From NCBI RefSeq assembly GCF_014202475.1, contig NZ_JACHGV010000006.1, positions 434,001 to 498,000 of the forward strand: a DNA stretch of 64,000 bases, written 5' to 3'. Below the pieces are notes generated by a model. That model worked only from the letters and a program-made list of their open reading frames with translations. It ran no database searches and was not told the origin of the DNA. A program made the position numbers and the translations under genes. Position 1 is the stretch's first letter; every line of letters begins with the position of its first letter. This document shows positions 16,415 through 24,395 of this stretch, piece after piece. This DNA comes from Streptomyces paradoxus (GTDB lineage Bacteria > Actinomycetota > Actinomycetes > Streptomycetales > Streptomycetaceae).

Positions 16415-17497
16415 TCAGCCGATCTCGGTCCCGGTCGCCGACAGCGCCTCGGTCACCGGCTGGAAGAACGTCTCCCCGCCCGAGGTGCAGTCACCGCTGC
16501 CGCCGGACGTGAGCCCGACCGCCTTGTCGCCCGAGAACAGCGACCCGCCGCTGTCACCCGGCTCCGCGCACACGTCGGTCTGGATCAGCCCGTTCACGAT
16601 GTCGCCGTTGCCGTAGTTCACCGTGGCGTCCAGCCCGGTGACCTTGCCCTCGTGCACCTGCGTGGTCGACCCGCTCCGGGTGACCGCCATGCCGACGGTC
16701 GCGTCCGCGGCGCCCGAGATCTTCTGGGTGGAGCCGTTGTAGAGGTTCACCTCACTCGGGTGGGCCACCTCCGCGGTGTACTTGACCAGCCCGTAGTCGT
16801 TGTCCGGGAAGCTGGAGTCCGCGTTGGTGCCGAGCTCCTTGCCGCTGGAGTCGGACCACGTGGAGATGCCCTCGGTGCAGTGACCGGCGGTCAGGAAGAA
16901 CGGCTCGCCGCCCTTGACCACGTTGAAGCCCAGCGAGCAGCGCCCGCTGCCGCCGGTGATCGCGTCACCACCGGCGATGAAGGGCTTGTACTCCCCCTTC
17001 GACCGCTTGAGTTCGACCTTCGCGCCGAGCCCGTCCACGACCTTCGTCAGGGTCGCCCACTCGGCCTTGGAGACCGTGCGGTCGGCGGTCACGACGACCT
17101 TGTTCGTCGTCGGGTCGGTCACCCAGGCGGTACCCGGGATCGTCGCGTCCTTCTTCAGCGTGCTGCGGGCGCTCTTGAGTTCGGCGAGGGAGTTCGCCAC
17201 GACTCTCGCCTTGGCTCCGGCCTTCTCGACGGCCTGCGCGGCGGCCTCGTCGAGCACGTTCACCACGAGGCTCTTGCTCTTGGTGTCGTAGTACGTCCCG
17301 GCCGCGTCGCCGCCCAGGTCCTCGGCCAGCGTCGAGGCGAGCTTTCCGGCCGCGGTGACCGACAGGGTCCGGGGTGCGGACGCCTCAGGGGTCTCACTGG
17401 CGTTCGCGGTCTGGAACGTCACTCCCGCGGCCACGAGCGCGGCGATGCCCGCGCCTGCCACGGCTGCACGCCGCTTGGGTATGCGTCGGTGCTTCAA
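16415..17497 (-). CDS. Secreted streptogrisin-type serine protease with pro-domain (S1 family)
   Basis: The 360-residue preproprotein has a signal peptide (basic start, hydrophobic 13-30, cut near ANA), a long alpha-lytic-type pro-region (about 35-173) and a mature protease starting near Ile174-Ala-Gly-Gly. The catalytic triad is visible: TAGHC (His206), NDYGLV (Asp234) and GDSGGS (Ser317). Three cysteine pairs match the streptogrisin disulphides. It degrades extracellular protein during growth or development. The gene next to it is a paralogue with a much shorter pro-region. A TTAC-N6-GTAA dyad at 17706-17723 may control it. Confidence 0.93.
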   Translation of the reverse strand: MKHRRIPKRRAAVAGAGIAALVAAGVTFQTANASETPEASAPRTLSVTAAGKLASTLAEDLGGDAAGTYYDTKSKSLVVNVLDEAAAQAVEKAGAKARVVANSLAELKSARSTLKKDATIPGTAWVTDPTTNKVVVTADRTVSKAEWATLTKVVDGLGAKVELKRSKGEYKPFIAGGDAITGGSGRCSLGFNVVKGGEPFFLTAGHCTEGISTWSDSSGKELGTNADSSFPDNDYGLVKYTAEVAHPSEVNLYNGSTQKISGAADATVGMAVTRSGSTTQVHEGKVTGLDATVNYGNGDIVNGLIQTDVCAEPGDSGGSLFSGDKAVGLTSGGSGDCTSGGETFFQPVTEALSATGTEIG

Positions 17498-17704
17498 CTG
17501 CTGTCCTCCTGTGGGGGGTCGGCACGAGAGGTTGTGGGGACCTCACGAGCCGGAAGGCCTCGTTGACGAGCGCCCACTATTCCGAGGACAACGGGGGGCA
17601 CACAAGGGTGAGTTCGAGACGCGCGTAGACAGCGCTTCGCACGCCCCCTCATTTTGACCGTCCACGATCAAATCGGACCCAACTCCCGTGCGTTCACACT
17701 GCAA

Positions 17705-17724
17705 ACATTACGCGTGAGTAATGT
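17705..17724. promoter_or_regulatory. ACATTAC-N6-GTAATGT dyad, candidate operator
   Basis: Seven-base perfect arms flank GCGTGA. The core TTACGCGTGAGTAA matches the lipase box at 9503-9516 at 13 of 14 positions. It lies about 210 bp upstream of the protease start, so either the transcript has a long leader or the site acts at a distance. Confidence 0.5.
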
Positions 17725-17808
17725 GTGCCCACTCTGTGAGGTCTACCCATGGCTGAATTTCGCCCCTCCGATGCCTGGTTCAGGATGGCGGGCCGCACAG
17801 AGCGCGAA

Positions 17809-17835
17809 GCCCCCGCACGCGGTGCGTGCGGGGGC
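17809..17835 (-). terminator. Perfect 12-bp hairpin terminator
   Basis: GCCCCCGCACGC (17809-17820) pairs perfectly with 17824-17835 across a GGT loop. It lies 30 bases past the stop of the minus-strand protease at 17866. Confidence 0.8.
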
Positions 17836-17865
17836 CGTGAAGTGCCGCGAACTGCCGCCGGGGGC

Positions 17866-18771
17866 CTAGTAGACGCTGACGCCGTAGGCGCTCAGGGCCT
17901 CCGTGACGGGCTGGAAGAACGTCGTGCCGCCGGAGGAGCAGTTGCCGCTGCCGCCGGAGGTGAGACCGTAGGCGACACCGTTGCTGCCGTAGAGCGAACC
18001 GCCGGAGTCACCGGGCTCGGCGCAGACGGTGGTCTGGATCAGGCCGGAGACGATGTCGCCGCCGCCGTAGTTGACGGTGGCGTTGAGGGCGGTGACACGG
18101 CCGCTGTGCGTACCGGTCGTGGAGCCGTCGCGGATGACGGTGGTGCCCACGCTCGGGGTGGCCGCACGCGTGATGTCCACGCCGTTGGCGGTGCCGGGGC
18201 GGCTGACGGACCCGCTGTAGCGCACGAGACCGTAGTCGTTGCCCGGGAAACTGGAGCCGGCGGTCGAGCCGATGACCGTGGTGCGGCCGGAGTTGGAGTA
18301 CCAGGTGCCCGCGCCGTCGGTGCAGTGACCGGCGGTCAGGAAGTATTCGGTGCCGTTGCTGGCACGGACGTTGAAGCCGAGGGAGCAGCGCCAGCTACTC
18401 GCATAGATGGCGTCGCCGCCCTGGATGAGCTTGTTGAACTTGCCCGGGGTGCGTTTGATCGTGAGCGCGTCGGCGTTGCCGCCGGCCTGCTGCTTGATCT
18501 TCGCCAGCTCGGCCTGGGTGACCGTGCTGTCCACGGTCAGGAGCACGCGGTTGGTCTTGCTGTCGACGGCCCAGGCCGTGCCCGGGATGTCGGCCTTCAG
18601 CAGCGAGCCGCTGGCGCTCTTGAGCTCGGCGGCGCTGAAGGTGGTGGGGGCGTCGGATGCGTTCGCGCTGGGGATCGCGATCGCTGCGGCGGCAACGAGG
18701 CCGGTGGAAACGGCGATCAGCCGGGTCCGTCTCGAAATGCCACTGCGGGGGGTGGTGCGCTTGATCCTCAC
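17866..18771 (-). CDS. Streptogrisin B-like secreted serine protease
   Basis: The 301-residue preproprotein has a signal peptide (about 1-38), a short pro-region (39-115) and a mature part of about 186 residues starting near Ile116-Gln-Gly-Gly-Asp-Ala-Ile-Tyr. Both the size and that start match streptogrisin B. His149 (TAGHC), Asp179 (NDYGLV) and Ser256 (GDSGGS) form the triad. The GTG at 18771 is chosen because GGAGG lies eight bases upstream and the signal peptide starts there; the ORF extending to 18879 adds only non-signal residues. It is a paralogue of the adjacent protease, most likely from an old tandem duplication. Confidence 0.92.
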   Translation of the reverse strand: MRIKRTTPRSGISRRTRLIAVSTGLVAAAAIAIPSANASDAPTTFSAAELKSASGSLLKADIPGTAWAVDSKTNRVLLTVDSTVTQAELAKIKQQAGGNADALTIKRTPGKFNKLIQGGDAIYASSWRCSLGFNVRASNGTEYFLTAGHCTDGAGTWYSNSGRTTVIGSTAGSSFPGNDYGLVRYSGSVSRPGTANGVDITRAATPSVGTTVIRDGSTTGTHSGRVTALNATVNYGGGDIVSGLIQTTVCAEPGDSGGSLYGSNGVAYGLTSGGSGNCSSGGTTFFQPVTEALSAYGVSVY

Positions 18772-19033
18772 TTTTCGTTCCTCCACAAAGGAAGTAGGGG
18801 GCCCTCGTGGGGTTTCGGGCCCGTGAGGCGCAGTCCGGGACCGGGCGTTCGGATTCCGAACACGCCGTGCCCCTGACAAGCGCTGGGGGGAGTATTCGGC
18901 CGAACGGCCGGTCGGCGCAAGAGTGCCTTTCGGACTTCAGCCTTTGAGGGATCTTTACGCAGCCGCCCCGCGGCGGGATTTCCGGGCTCTGACCAGCGCC
19001 TGGAGCGTCGTCCGGGTCGTACGGCGTGGTTGG

Positions 19034-20248
19034 TCAGCCGTCGCAGGGGCAGCAGCAGTCGCACCCGTCGCAGTCGCAGTCCCGGCAGACACCCTCGCGC
19101 TTCTTACGGGACCACGGCCCCTCGTACTCCTTGGCGCAGCACAGCTTGCAGGTGCAGCACAGGAGCCAGAACATCCCGCAGCCGGCCCAGAACCCCCGCC
19201 GACGGGGCGGCTGGGGCACCGGCGCGCCACCGCCGAACCCGCCACCGCCGAACCCGCCTCCCCCACCGGCGTACGGATGCCCGCCACCACCCGCGTACGG
19301 GTGGTGCGGGGAGCCGTAGGGCCCCTGCGGCGGCTGCCCGTGGGGTCCCTGCTGCCCGTAGGGCCCGGCGCCCTGGTGGGAGGCGCACACCGGCACCGTG
19401 CCGAACGCCCGGTCCACCGAGCGCCGCAGTTCGTGCACGAGCAGCAGATGGACGAGCCGGGCGTCGGCGAACTCGGCGTCGCGCAGCGCCAGCCGCACCC
19501 CGTGCACGGCGTCGTCGGCGAGCCGCCGGACCTCCATCAGGGAGGTGCCGGTCGCCGCGATCGGGTTCCAGGCGCCTGACGCGGCGTCAGCGTGCAGGTC
19601 CTCCACGGCGTCCAGCAGGTGCGCGAGGCGCCCGAAGAGCCGTCCGGCCTCGGCGAGGGGCACGGTGTTGTGCGGCCGGCCGGCGAGGACCGCCGTGTGC
19701 GCGAAGGCCGCGGCGGTCGCGGTCTCGGTCGGTTCGGTGACCGCCAGGAGCGGCGTCCCGGGCCCGGCCAGCGCCTCGATGCCGGCCTGCCGGTCCACGG
19801 CGTCGACCAGGAGCGCGGTGTCGAATCCCACAGCGGTGCCGGTCCGGGCGCCCGCCGTGTCCCAGCTCGCGGCGACCCGGCGCGCCGCCCGCGCCACCGG
19901 CTTGCGGGCCAGCAGCCCGTCACCGTCCGTGACGTGGTCGCGGACCTTGGCCGAGGCCAGCACCAGGGAGACGGCCGCCGCGAGCCGGGCCCCCTCGCCG
20001 TGCGCGACGGAGGCGGTGCGCATGCCGCGCAGCGGGCACGGACCGGCCGTACGCCGGCCGGACCCCTCGCTCTGCGACTGAGCCTCCGTCAAGACCGATA
20101 CCAGTAGCCCGTCATAATTGGTGACTATCCGGGCGAACTGCCCGTGGTCACCCCGTAGGGCGAGGCAGAGCCCGCACAAATGCGCCATCCACTGGCTTGC
20201 GAGCTTCTCCCCGAGCCGGTGCCTACAGGGCCTGACGATTCCGAACAC
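19034..20248 (-). CDS. DUF5685 family protein with cysteine-rich tail
   Basis: The 404-residue protein starts with FGIVRPCRHRLG and continues with HLCGLCLALR, the cysteine-bearing N-terminal signature of DUF5685. The middle is helical, and a Gly/Pro/Tyr-rich linker (about 298-355) follows. The last 48 residues contain 14 cysteines in CC, CxC and CCC patterns. The family role is not known to me. The tail looks suited to binding metal or Fe-S, or to palmitoyl-like membrane contact, but that is inference. The GTG at 20248 is supported by a GGGGGAG and by the family N-terminus. It is divergent from sflA with a 288-bp shared upstream region. Confidence 0.8.
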   Translation of the reverse strand: MFGIVRPCRHRLGEKLASQWMAHLCGLCLALRGDHGQFARIVTNYDGLLVSVLTEAQSQSEGSGRRTAGPCPLRGMRTASVAHGEGARLAAAVSLVLASAKVRDHVTDGDGLLARKPVARAARRVAASWDTAGARTGTAVGFDTALLVDAVDRQAGIEALAGPGTPLLAVTEPTETATAAAFAHTAVLAGRPHNTVPLAEAGRLFGRLAHLLDAVEDLHADAASGAWNPIAATGTSLMEVRRLADDAVHGVRLALRDAEFADARLVHLLLVHELRRSVDRAFGTVPVCASHQGAGPYGQQGPHGQPPQGPYGSPHHPYAGGGGHPYAGGGGGFGGGGFGGGAPVPQPPRRRGFWAGCGMFWLLCCTCKLCCAKEYEGPWSRKKREGVCRDCDCDGCDCCCPCDG

Positions 20249-20536
20249 AACGCTCCCCCGAGCTCCGTGACGACTTGAGCTGCGGCATCGTATCGGTCCC
20301 GGCATTCACCCGTACGCTCCGACGTCACCCGTACGCCGAGAAGAATCATATTTCACTCACAGTCAGCAGCCGTTTGGGAAACGGCCCTTGGGACACACGG
20401 ACTCTCGACGGATTCGCTGTGCACCAGTACCGTCACAAACCCCCCGTGCGGCGTCTATCCACTTGGCGCGCCATCCGCATCATGGACGACCATAGGGATG
20501 CGGAAAGCAGAAAGACCGCTGTGAGAGGAGGCGTCC
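20249..20536. promoter_or_regulatory. Divergent promoter region of the DUF5685 gene and sflA
   Basis: The gap holds a direct repeat TCACCCGTACGC (20305-20316 and 20324-20335, 19 bp apart), a CCGTTT-GGG-AAACGG hairpin near 20370, and an 8-bp inverted repeat TCCGCATC/GATGCGGA (20474-20481, 20497-20504) just upstream of the sflA ribosome binding site. The regulators are unknown. Confidence 0.45.
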
Positions 20537-20977
20537 ATGGGATCGGTACGCAAGGCAAGTGCCTGGCTTGGCCTCGTCGACGACAACGAAGACGAGCGTT
20601 ACTACGACGACGACGACTACTCCGACGGGAACGAGCCCGGGGAGGCCTGGGTCACCGATCCGCGCGTCAAGGTGGCCTCGGACGTCGCCGAGGAGAAGGG
20701 CCGCCGCATCGGCACGGTGACCCCGGACAGCTTCCGGGACGCGCGCGCCATCGGCGAGCTGTTCCGCGAGGGCGTGCCGGTCATCATGAACCTCACGGCC
20801 ATGGAGGCGTCCGACGCCAAGCGCGTCGTCGACTTCGCGGCCGGGCTGATCTTCGGCCTGCGCGGTTCGATCGAGAGAGTGTCGACCCGCGTGTTCCTGC
20901 TGACCCCGGCCAACACGGAGATCGTCAACGGCGACCCGGCCGGGCACCGCACGGACGGGTTCTTCAACCAGAGCTGA
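20537..20977 (+). CDS. sflA: SepF-like cell division protein SflA
   Basis: The 146-residue protein has an N-terminal amphipathic start (MGSVRKASAWLGLV), an acidic linker rich in Asp and Tyr (15-40), and a SepF fold with DSFRDARAIGELFREGVPVIMNL and VDFAAGLIFGLRGSIERVS. SepF binds FtsZ and the membrane. Streptomyces carry one SepF in the division cluster and two SepF-like paralogues, SflA and SflB, reported to limit ectopic Z-ring and DivIVA assembly during sporulation. With no ftsZ nearby, this copy is best read as SflA. GAGAGGAGG precedes the ATG. Confidence 0.82.
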   Translation: MGSVRKASAWLGLVDDNEDERYYDDDDYSDGNEPGEAWVTDPRVKVASDVAEEKGRRIGTVTPDSFRDARAIGELFREGVPVIMNLTAMEASDAKRVVDFAAGLIFGLRGSIERVSTRVFLLTPANTEIVNGDPAGHRTDGFFNQS

Positions 20978-21024
20978 GGCAGGGCCGCTCACCGGCCCTG
21001 CCCCGCGCAGGGTTACCGGACCGG

Positions 21025-22215
21025 CTACCGGAAGGCATCGAGTCCGGTGAGCGCCTTGCCCAGCACGAGCTGGTGCATCTCGACGGTGCCCTCGTAGGTG
21101 AGCACCGACTCGAGGTTGGTCGCGTGCCGCATCACGGGGTATTCGAGCGAGATGCCGTTGGCGCCGAGAATGGTCCGGGCCGTGCGGCAGATCTCGATCG
21201 CCTCCCGGACGTTGTTGAGCTTGCCGAAGCTGACCTGCTCGGGGCGCAGACGGCCGGCGTCCATACGCCGCCCCAGGTGATGGGCGAGCAGAATTCCCTT
21301 GTGCAGTTCGACCGCCATGTCGGCGAGTTTGGCCTGGGTGAGCTGGAAGCCGCCGATGGGCCGACCGAACTGCTCCCGTGACTTCGCGTAGTCGACCGCG
21401 GCCTCGAAACTGGCGCGGGCCGCGCCCATGGCGCCCCAGACGATTCCGTACCGGGCGTGGGACAGGCAGCTGAGGGGCCCGCGCAGGCCGGTGACCTCCG
21501 GGAGGACGGCGTCGGCGGGCAGCCGTACGTCGTCGAGGACGAGCTCGCTGGTGACCGAGGCCCTGAGGGACCACTTGTGCTTGATCTCGGGAGCGGAGAA
21601 CCCGCGGCTTTCGGTGGGCACCGCGAACCCGCGGATCCCGTCCTCGGTCTGCGCCCACACGACGGCGACGCCGGCGACCGAGCCGTTGGTGATCCACATC
21701 TTGCGGCCGTTGAGGATCCAGTCGGAACCGTCGCGTCGGGCGTGCGTCCGCATGGCGGCGGGGTCGGAGCCGTGGTCGGGTTCGGTGAGCCCGAAGCAGC
21801 CGATGACCTCGCCGGCGGCCATCCGCGGCAGCCACCGCTGCTTCTGCTCCTCGCTGCCGAAGCGGTGGATGGCGTACATGGCGAGGGAGCCCTGCACGGA
21901 GACGAGGGAACGGATGCCGGAGTCGGCGGCCTCCAGCTCCAGACAGGCCAGCCCGTACTGCACGGCGGACGCACCGGCACACCCGTACCCGTCGAGCGAC
22001 ATGCCGAGGGCGCCGATGGCGCCGAGCTCCTTGGCCAGCTCCCGGATCCCCGGCAGCTCCCCCTTCTCGTACCACTCCGCGACGTGGGGCAGCACCCGGT
22101 CCGCGGCCCAGGCCCGCACGGTGTCCCTGATCCCGAGGTCCTCCGGCTCCAGCAGGTCGTCCAGCCCGAGGGGATCGACGGGATCGAAGGGAGGCAGCTT
22201 GGATGAACCGGACAT
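21025..22215 (-). CDS. gcdH: Acyl-CoA dehydrogenase, glutaryl-CoA dehydrogenase type
   Basis: The 396-residue flavoprotein has the three acyl-CoA dehydrogenase domains. GCFGLTEPDHGSD and KMWITNGSVAGVAVVWA are FAD-binding signatures. TYEGTVEMHQLVLGKALTG near the C-terminus carries the catalytic Glu in the position used by glutaryl-CoA and isovaleryl-CoA dehydrogenases. Similarity to glutaryl-CoA dehydrogenase (lysine/tryptophan breakdown) seems best, but substrate is not proven. The ATG at 22215 has GGAGG at 9 bases; the GTG at 22224 would overlap that site. An ACTAGC/GCTAGT dyad lies 26 bp upstream. Confidence 0.85.
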   Translation of the reverse strand: MSGSSKLPPFDPVDPLGLDDLLEPEDLGIRDTVRAWAADRVLPHVAEWYEKGELPGIRELAKELGAIGALGMSLDGYGCAGASAVQYGLACLELEAADSGIRSLVSVQGSLAMYAIHRFGSEEQKQRWLPRMAAGEVIGCFGLTEPDHGSDPAAMRTHARRDGSDWILNGRKMWITNGSVAGVAVVWAQTEDGIRGFAVPTESRGFSAPEIKHKWSLRASVTSELVLDDVRLPADAVLPEVTGLRGPLSCLSHARYGIVWGAMGAARASFEAAVDYAKSREQFGRPIGGFQLTQAKLADMAVELHKGILLAHHLGRRMDAGRLRPEQVSFGKLNNVREAIEICRTARTILGANGISLEYPVMRHATNLESVLTYEGTVEMHQLVLGKALTGLDAFR

Positions 22216-22530
22216 GATCGACACCCTCCGAAGCTCTTTAACTAGCAGCGCTAGTCAGACGCTACGGCTTCGACCCACCCACGCACCACCCGTACCTGCC
22301 AACCGAGAGCCCCGAGGCCGCCGCGGGCCCGCCCCCGGACGACCATCGCCCACCCGCGCACCGCCCGTAGCTGTGGGGCGAGAGGTGGGAGTCATCAGCC
22401 GGACGCTACAGGCGGCGCGCGGGTGGGCCAAGGCCGTCCACCGCAAGCCGCCAACGGCGAACCACCCCCACCGGCGACCCCGGCATCTCAACCCGCCGTA
22501 ACGGGCGGCGCGTGGGTGGGCGAAGGGGCG
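22216..22530. repeat. Intergenic region with four copies of a 24-bp repeat
   Basis: No gene is seen in these 315 bp. Four related copies of about 24 bases (core CCCACCCRCGCRCCGCCCGTA) occur. Two read forward (22271-22294, 22347-22370) and two reverse (22407-22430, 22499-22522). The inner and outer pairs form nested inverted repeats. Only 22499-22522 and 22271-22294 share the ACGC variant, and the inner pair shares CGCGC. It resembles a REP/BIME-type cluster. Confidence 0.65.
22241..22255. promoter_or_regulatory. ACTAGC-AGC-GCTAGT dyad upstream of the acyl-CoA dehydrogenase
   Basis: Perfect 6-bp arms around a 3-base centre lie 26 bp upstream of the start codon, where an operator would overlap the -10 region of the minus-strand promoter. 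TetR- or MarR-type control is inference; no regulator gene is adjacent. Confidence 0.5.
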
Positions 22531-24132
22531 TCACACCGAGACGCGTGAGTCCGCCGCGTCCCTGGGGGCAGGAAGCTCCACCGGCTCCGACTCACACTGC
22601 ATGACCCGCGGCAACCGCAGCGCCATCACCGCCCCCAGCAGCAACAACCCCGCACTCACCAGCAACGTCACATGCAGCCCGTGCACGAACGCATCCCGGG
22701 CGGCATGCCGCAGAGCGGCACCGGCAGACCCGCCCAGCTGCGCAGCAACCTCGTACGCCTCCCCCAGCGAATGCCCCGCCGCCGCCGACGCCGACTGCGG
22801 AACGCCCGGCACACCCGACAACCCCGGCGCGTACGCCGCGTTCATCACCGTGCCCAGCAGGGCGATCCCGATCCCCGCCCCCAGCTGGTACGACGTCTCC
22901 CCGATCGCCGCCGCCCCACCGGCCTGCTCCTGCGGCGCCTCGCTCAGCATCGACTCGTACGCCCCGAACAGCGTCGTCTCCAGCCCGAAGCCGAGCAGCA
23001 CGAACCCGCTCAGCATCAGCGCGCAGTCGTCCGTCCGGCCCAGCGCCGTCAGCAGCACCACCGCGAACGCCGTGAGGCAGAACCCGGCGCACACCATCCG
23101 CCGCGGCCCGAACCGCCGCAGCATCCGCGCCCCGGCCAGTCCGGCCGCCATGGCCGCGAACGTCAGCGGCAGCAGCCGCAGCCCCGTCTCCAGCGGCGAC
23201 AGCCCGAGCACCAGCTGCAGGTACTGCGCCGCGATGAGTTCCAGTCCCACCAGCGCGAGCATCGCCAGCACGATGCACCCGACGGACGTACTGAACGCCG
23301 GCCGCGCGAACATCTTGAGGTCGACCAGCGGATACGTCCGCCGCCGCTGCCGCCGTACGAAGCCGAACAGCAGCGCCGCGCCCACCACCAGCGGCAGCAC
23401 CGTGAGCAGGCTGCCCACCGACTCCCCGCTGCCGAGCCGCTTCACGCCCAGCACGACACCGAACAGCCCGGCCGCCGCCATCAGCGCACCGACCACGTCC
23501 CAGGGGCCCGTGCCGTCCCCCTTCGACTCGGGCAGCAGCAGCCGTCCCACCGGGAGGCTGACCAGCATCAACGGAATGTTGACGAGGAACACCGAGCCCC
23601 ACCAGAAGTGCTCCAGCAGGAAGCCGCCGAGCAGCGGACCGACCGCCGCGCCCACCGCGGCCACGGCACTCCAGATGCCGATCGCGAGCGCCCGCTCACG
23701 CCGGTCCGGGAAGACCTGCCGCAGGATCGACAGGGTGGCAGGCATGATCATCGCGCCGCCCACGCCGAGCAGCGCCCGCGCCACGATCAGCACCTGGGCG
23801 CTGTCGGCCAGGGCCGCGAGGCCGGAGGCGACGCCGAACAGCGCGTATCCGAGGAGCAGCACTCTTCGGCGGCCGATGCGGTCGCCCAGTGTGCCGAACA
23901 GGATCAGCAGCGAGGCGCAGACCAGTGGGTAGACGTCGACGATCCAGAGCAGCTCGATCCCGCCGGGCTTCAGGTCCTCGGTGACGGCGGGGACCGCCAC
24001 GTGCAGCACGGTGGCGTCGACGGCGACCAGCAGCAGGCTGACGCAGAGGACGACGAGAACCACCCAGCGGTTGGCACCGGCCCCGGCCGCCCGACGGCGC
24101 AGCGCAGCGGCGGCCGTGGTCGTCCCGGACAT
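22531..24132 (-). CDS. MFS transporter, DHA2 (14-helix drug exporter) type
   Basis: The 533-residue protein has about 14 hydrophobic helices. The first helix carries LLLVAVDATVLHVAVPAV, and the loop between helices 2 and 3 carries the MFS motif A FGTLGDRIGRRR. GGAMIMPATLSIL matches motif C of the drug-proton antiporters. DHA2 members export antibiotics, dyes or other amphiphiles using the proton gradient. The ATG at 24132 follows GGGAGGT; the ORF upstream to 24330 has no support. A 14-bp perfect palindrome at 24317-24330 lies in the region shared with the divergent gene. Confidence 0.9.
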   Translation of the reverse strand: MSGTTTAAAALRRRAAGAGANRWVVLVVLCVSLLLVAVDATVLHVAVPAVTEDLKPGGIELLWIVDVYPLVCASLLILFGTLGDRIGRRRVLLLGYALFGVASGLAALADSAQVLIVARALLGVGGAMIMPATLSILRQVFPDRRERALAIGIWSAVAAVGAAVGPLLGGFLLEHFWWGSVFLVNIPLMLVSLPVGRLLLPESKGDGTGPWDVVGALMAAAGLFGVVLGVKRLGSGESVGSLLTVLPLVVGAALLFGFVRRQRRRTYPLVDLKMFARPAFSTSVGCIVLAMLALVGLELIAAQYLQLVLGLSPLETGLRLLPLTFAAMAAGLAGARMLRRFGPRRMVCAGFCLTAFAVVLLTALGRTDDCALMLSGFVLLGFGLETTLFGAYESMLSEAPQEQAGGAAAIGETSYQLGAGIGIALLGTVMNAAYAPGLSGVPGVPQSASAAAGHSLGEAYEVAAQLGGSAGAALRHAARDAFVHGLHVTLLVSAGLLLLGAVMALRLPRVMQCESEPVELPAPRDAADSRVSV

Positions 24133-24316
24133 GTACGTACCTCCCAGAAGCTTCCTCGCGATCGGCGGGCTCACGGGGTGGGGGACGCCCCCGCGACTCG
24201 GCCGGAGAGGAGCGGTGGTCCCCGGCCCGCGCAAACGAAAAGCGAGTGACACGTCAGAGTACGCGAGTCCTCGACGGAGACCAGTGGCGGACCTCTCACA
24301 CCTCCGGCGGAAGGAT

Positions 24317-24330
24317 GTGGCGTACGCCAC
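24317..24330. promoter_or_regulatory. Perfect palindrome GTGGCGTACGCCAC
   Basis: A 14-bp perfect palindrome lies 185 bp upstream of the MFS exporter and 66 bp upstream of the divergent mannosyltransferase gene. The position fits an operator for either gene. No regulator gene is adjacent. Confidence 0.45.
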
Positions 24331-24395
24331 TTCCTCCCACCTCGTCCACGCCCCGGCCGGCCGGGTGGTTCCGGCCCGGGTCGATAATCGGGCGC

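Larger units (their letters stand above)
17498..17865. promoter_or_regulatory. Intergenic region between two protease genes
   Basis: This 368-bp gap holds the promoter region of the minus-strand protease at 16415. It has a run of low-GC DNA around 17640-17760, rare for this genome. An inverted repeat ACATTAC/GTAATGT with a 6-base spacer lies at 17705-17724. The terminator of the upstream paralogue lies at 17809-17835. I see no gene in it. Confidence 0.6.
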
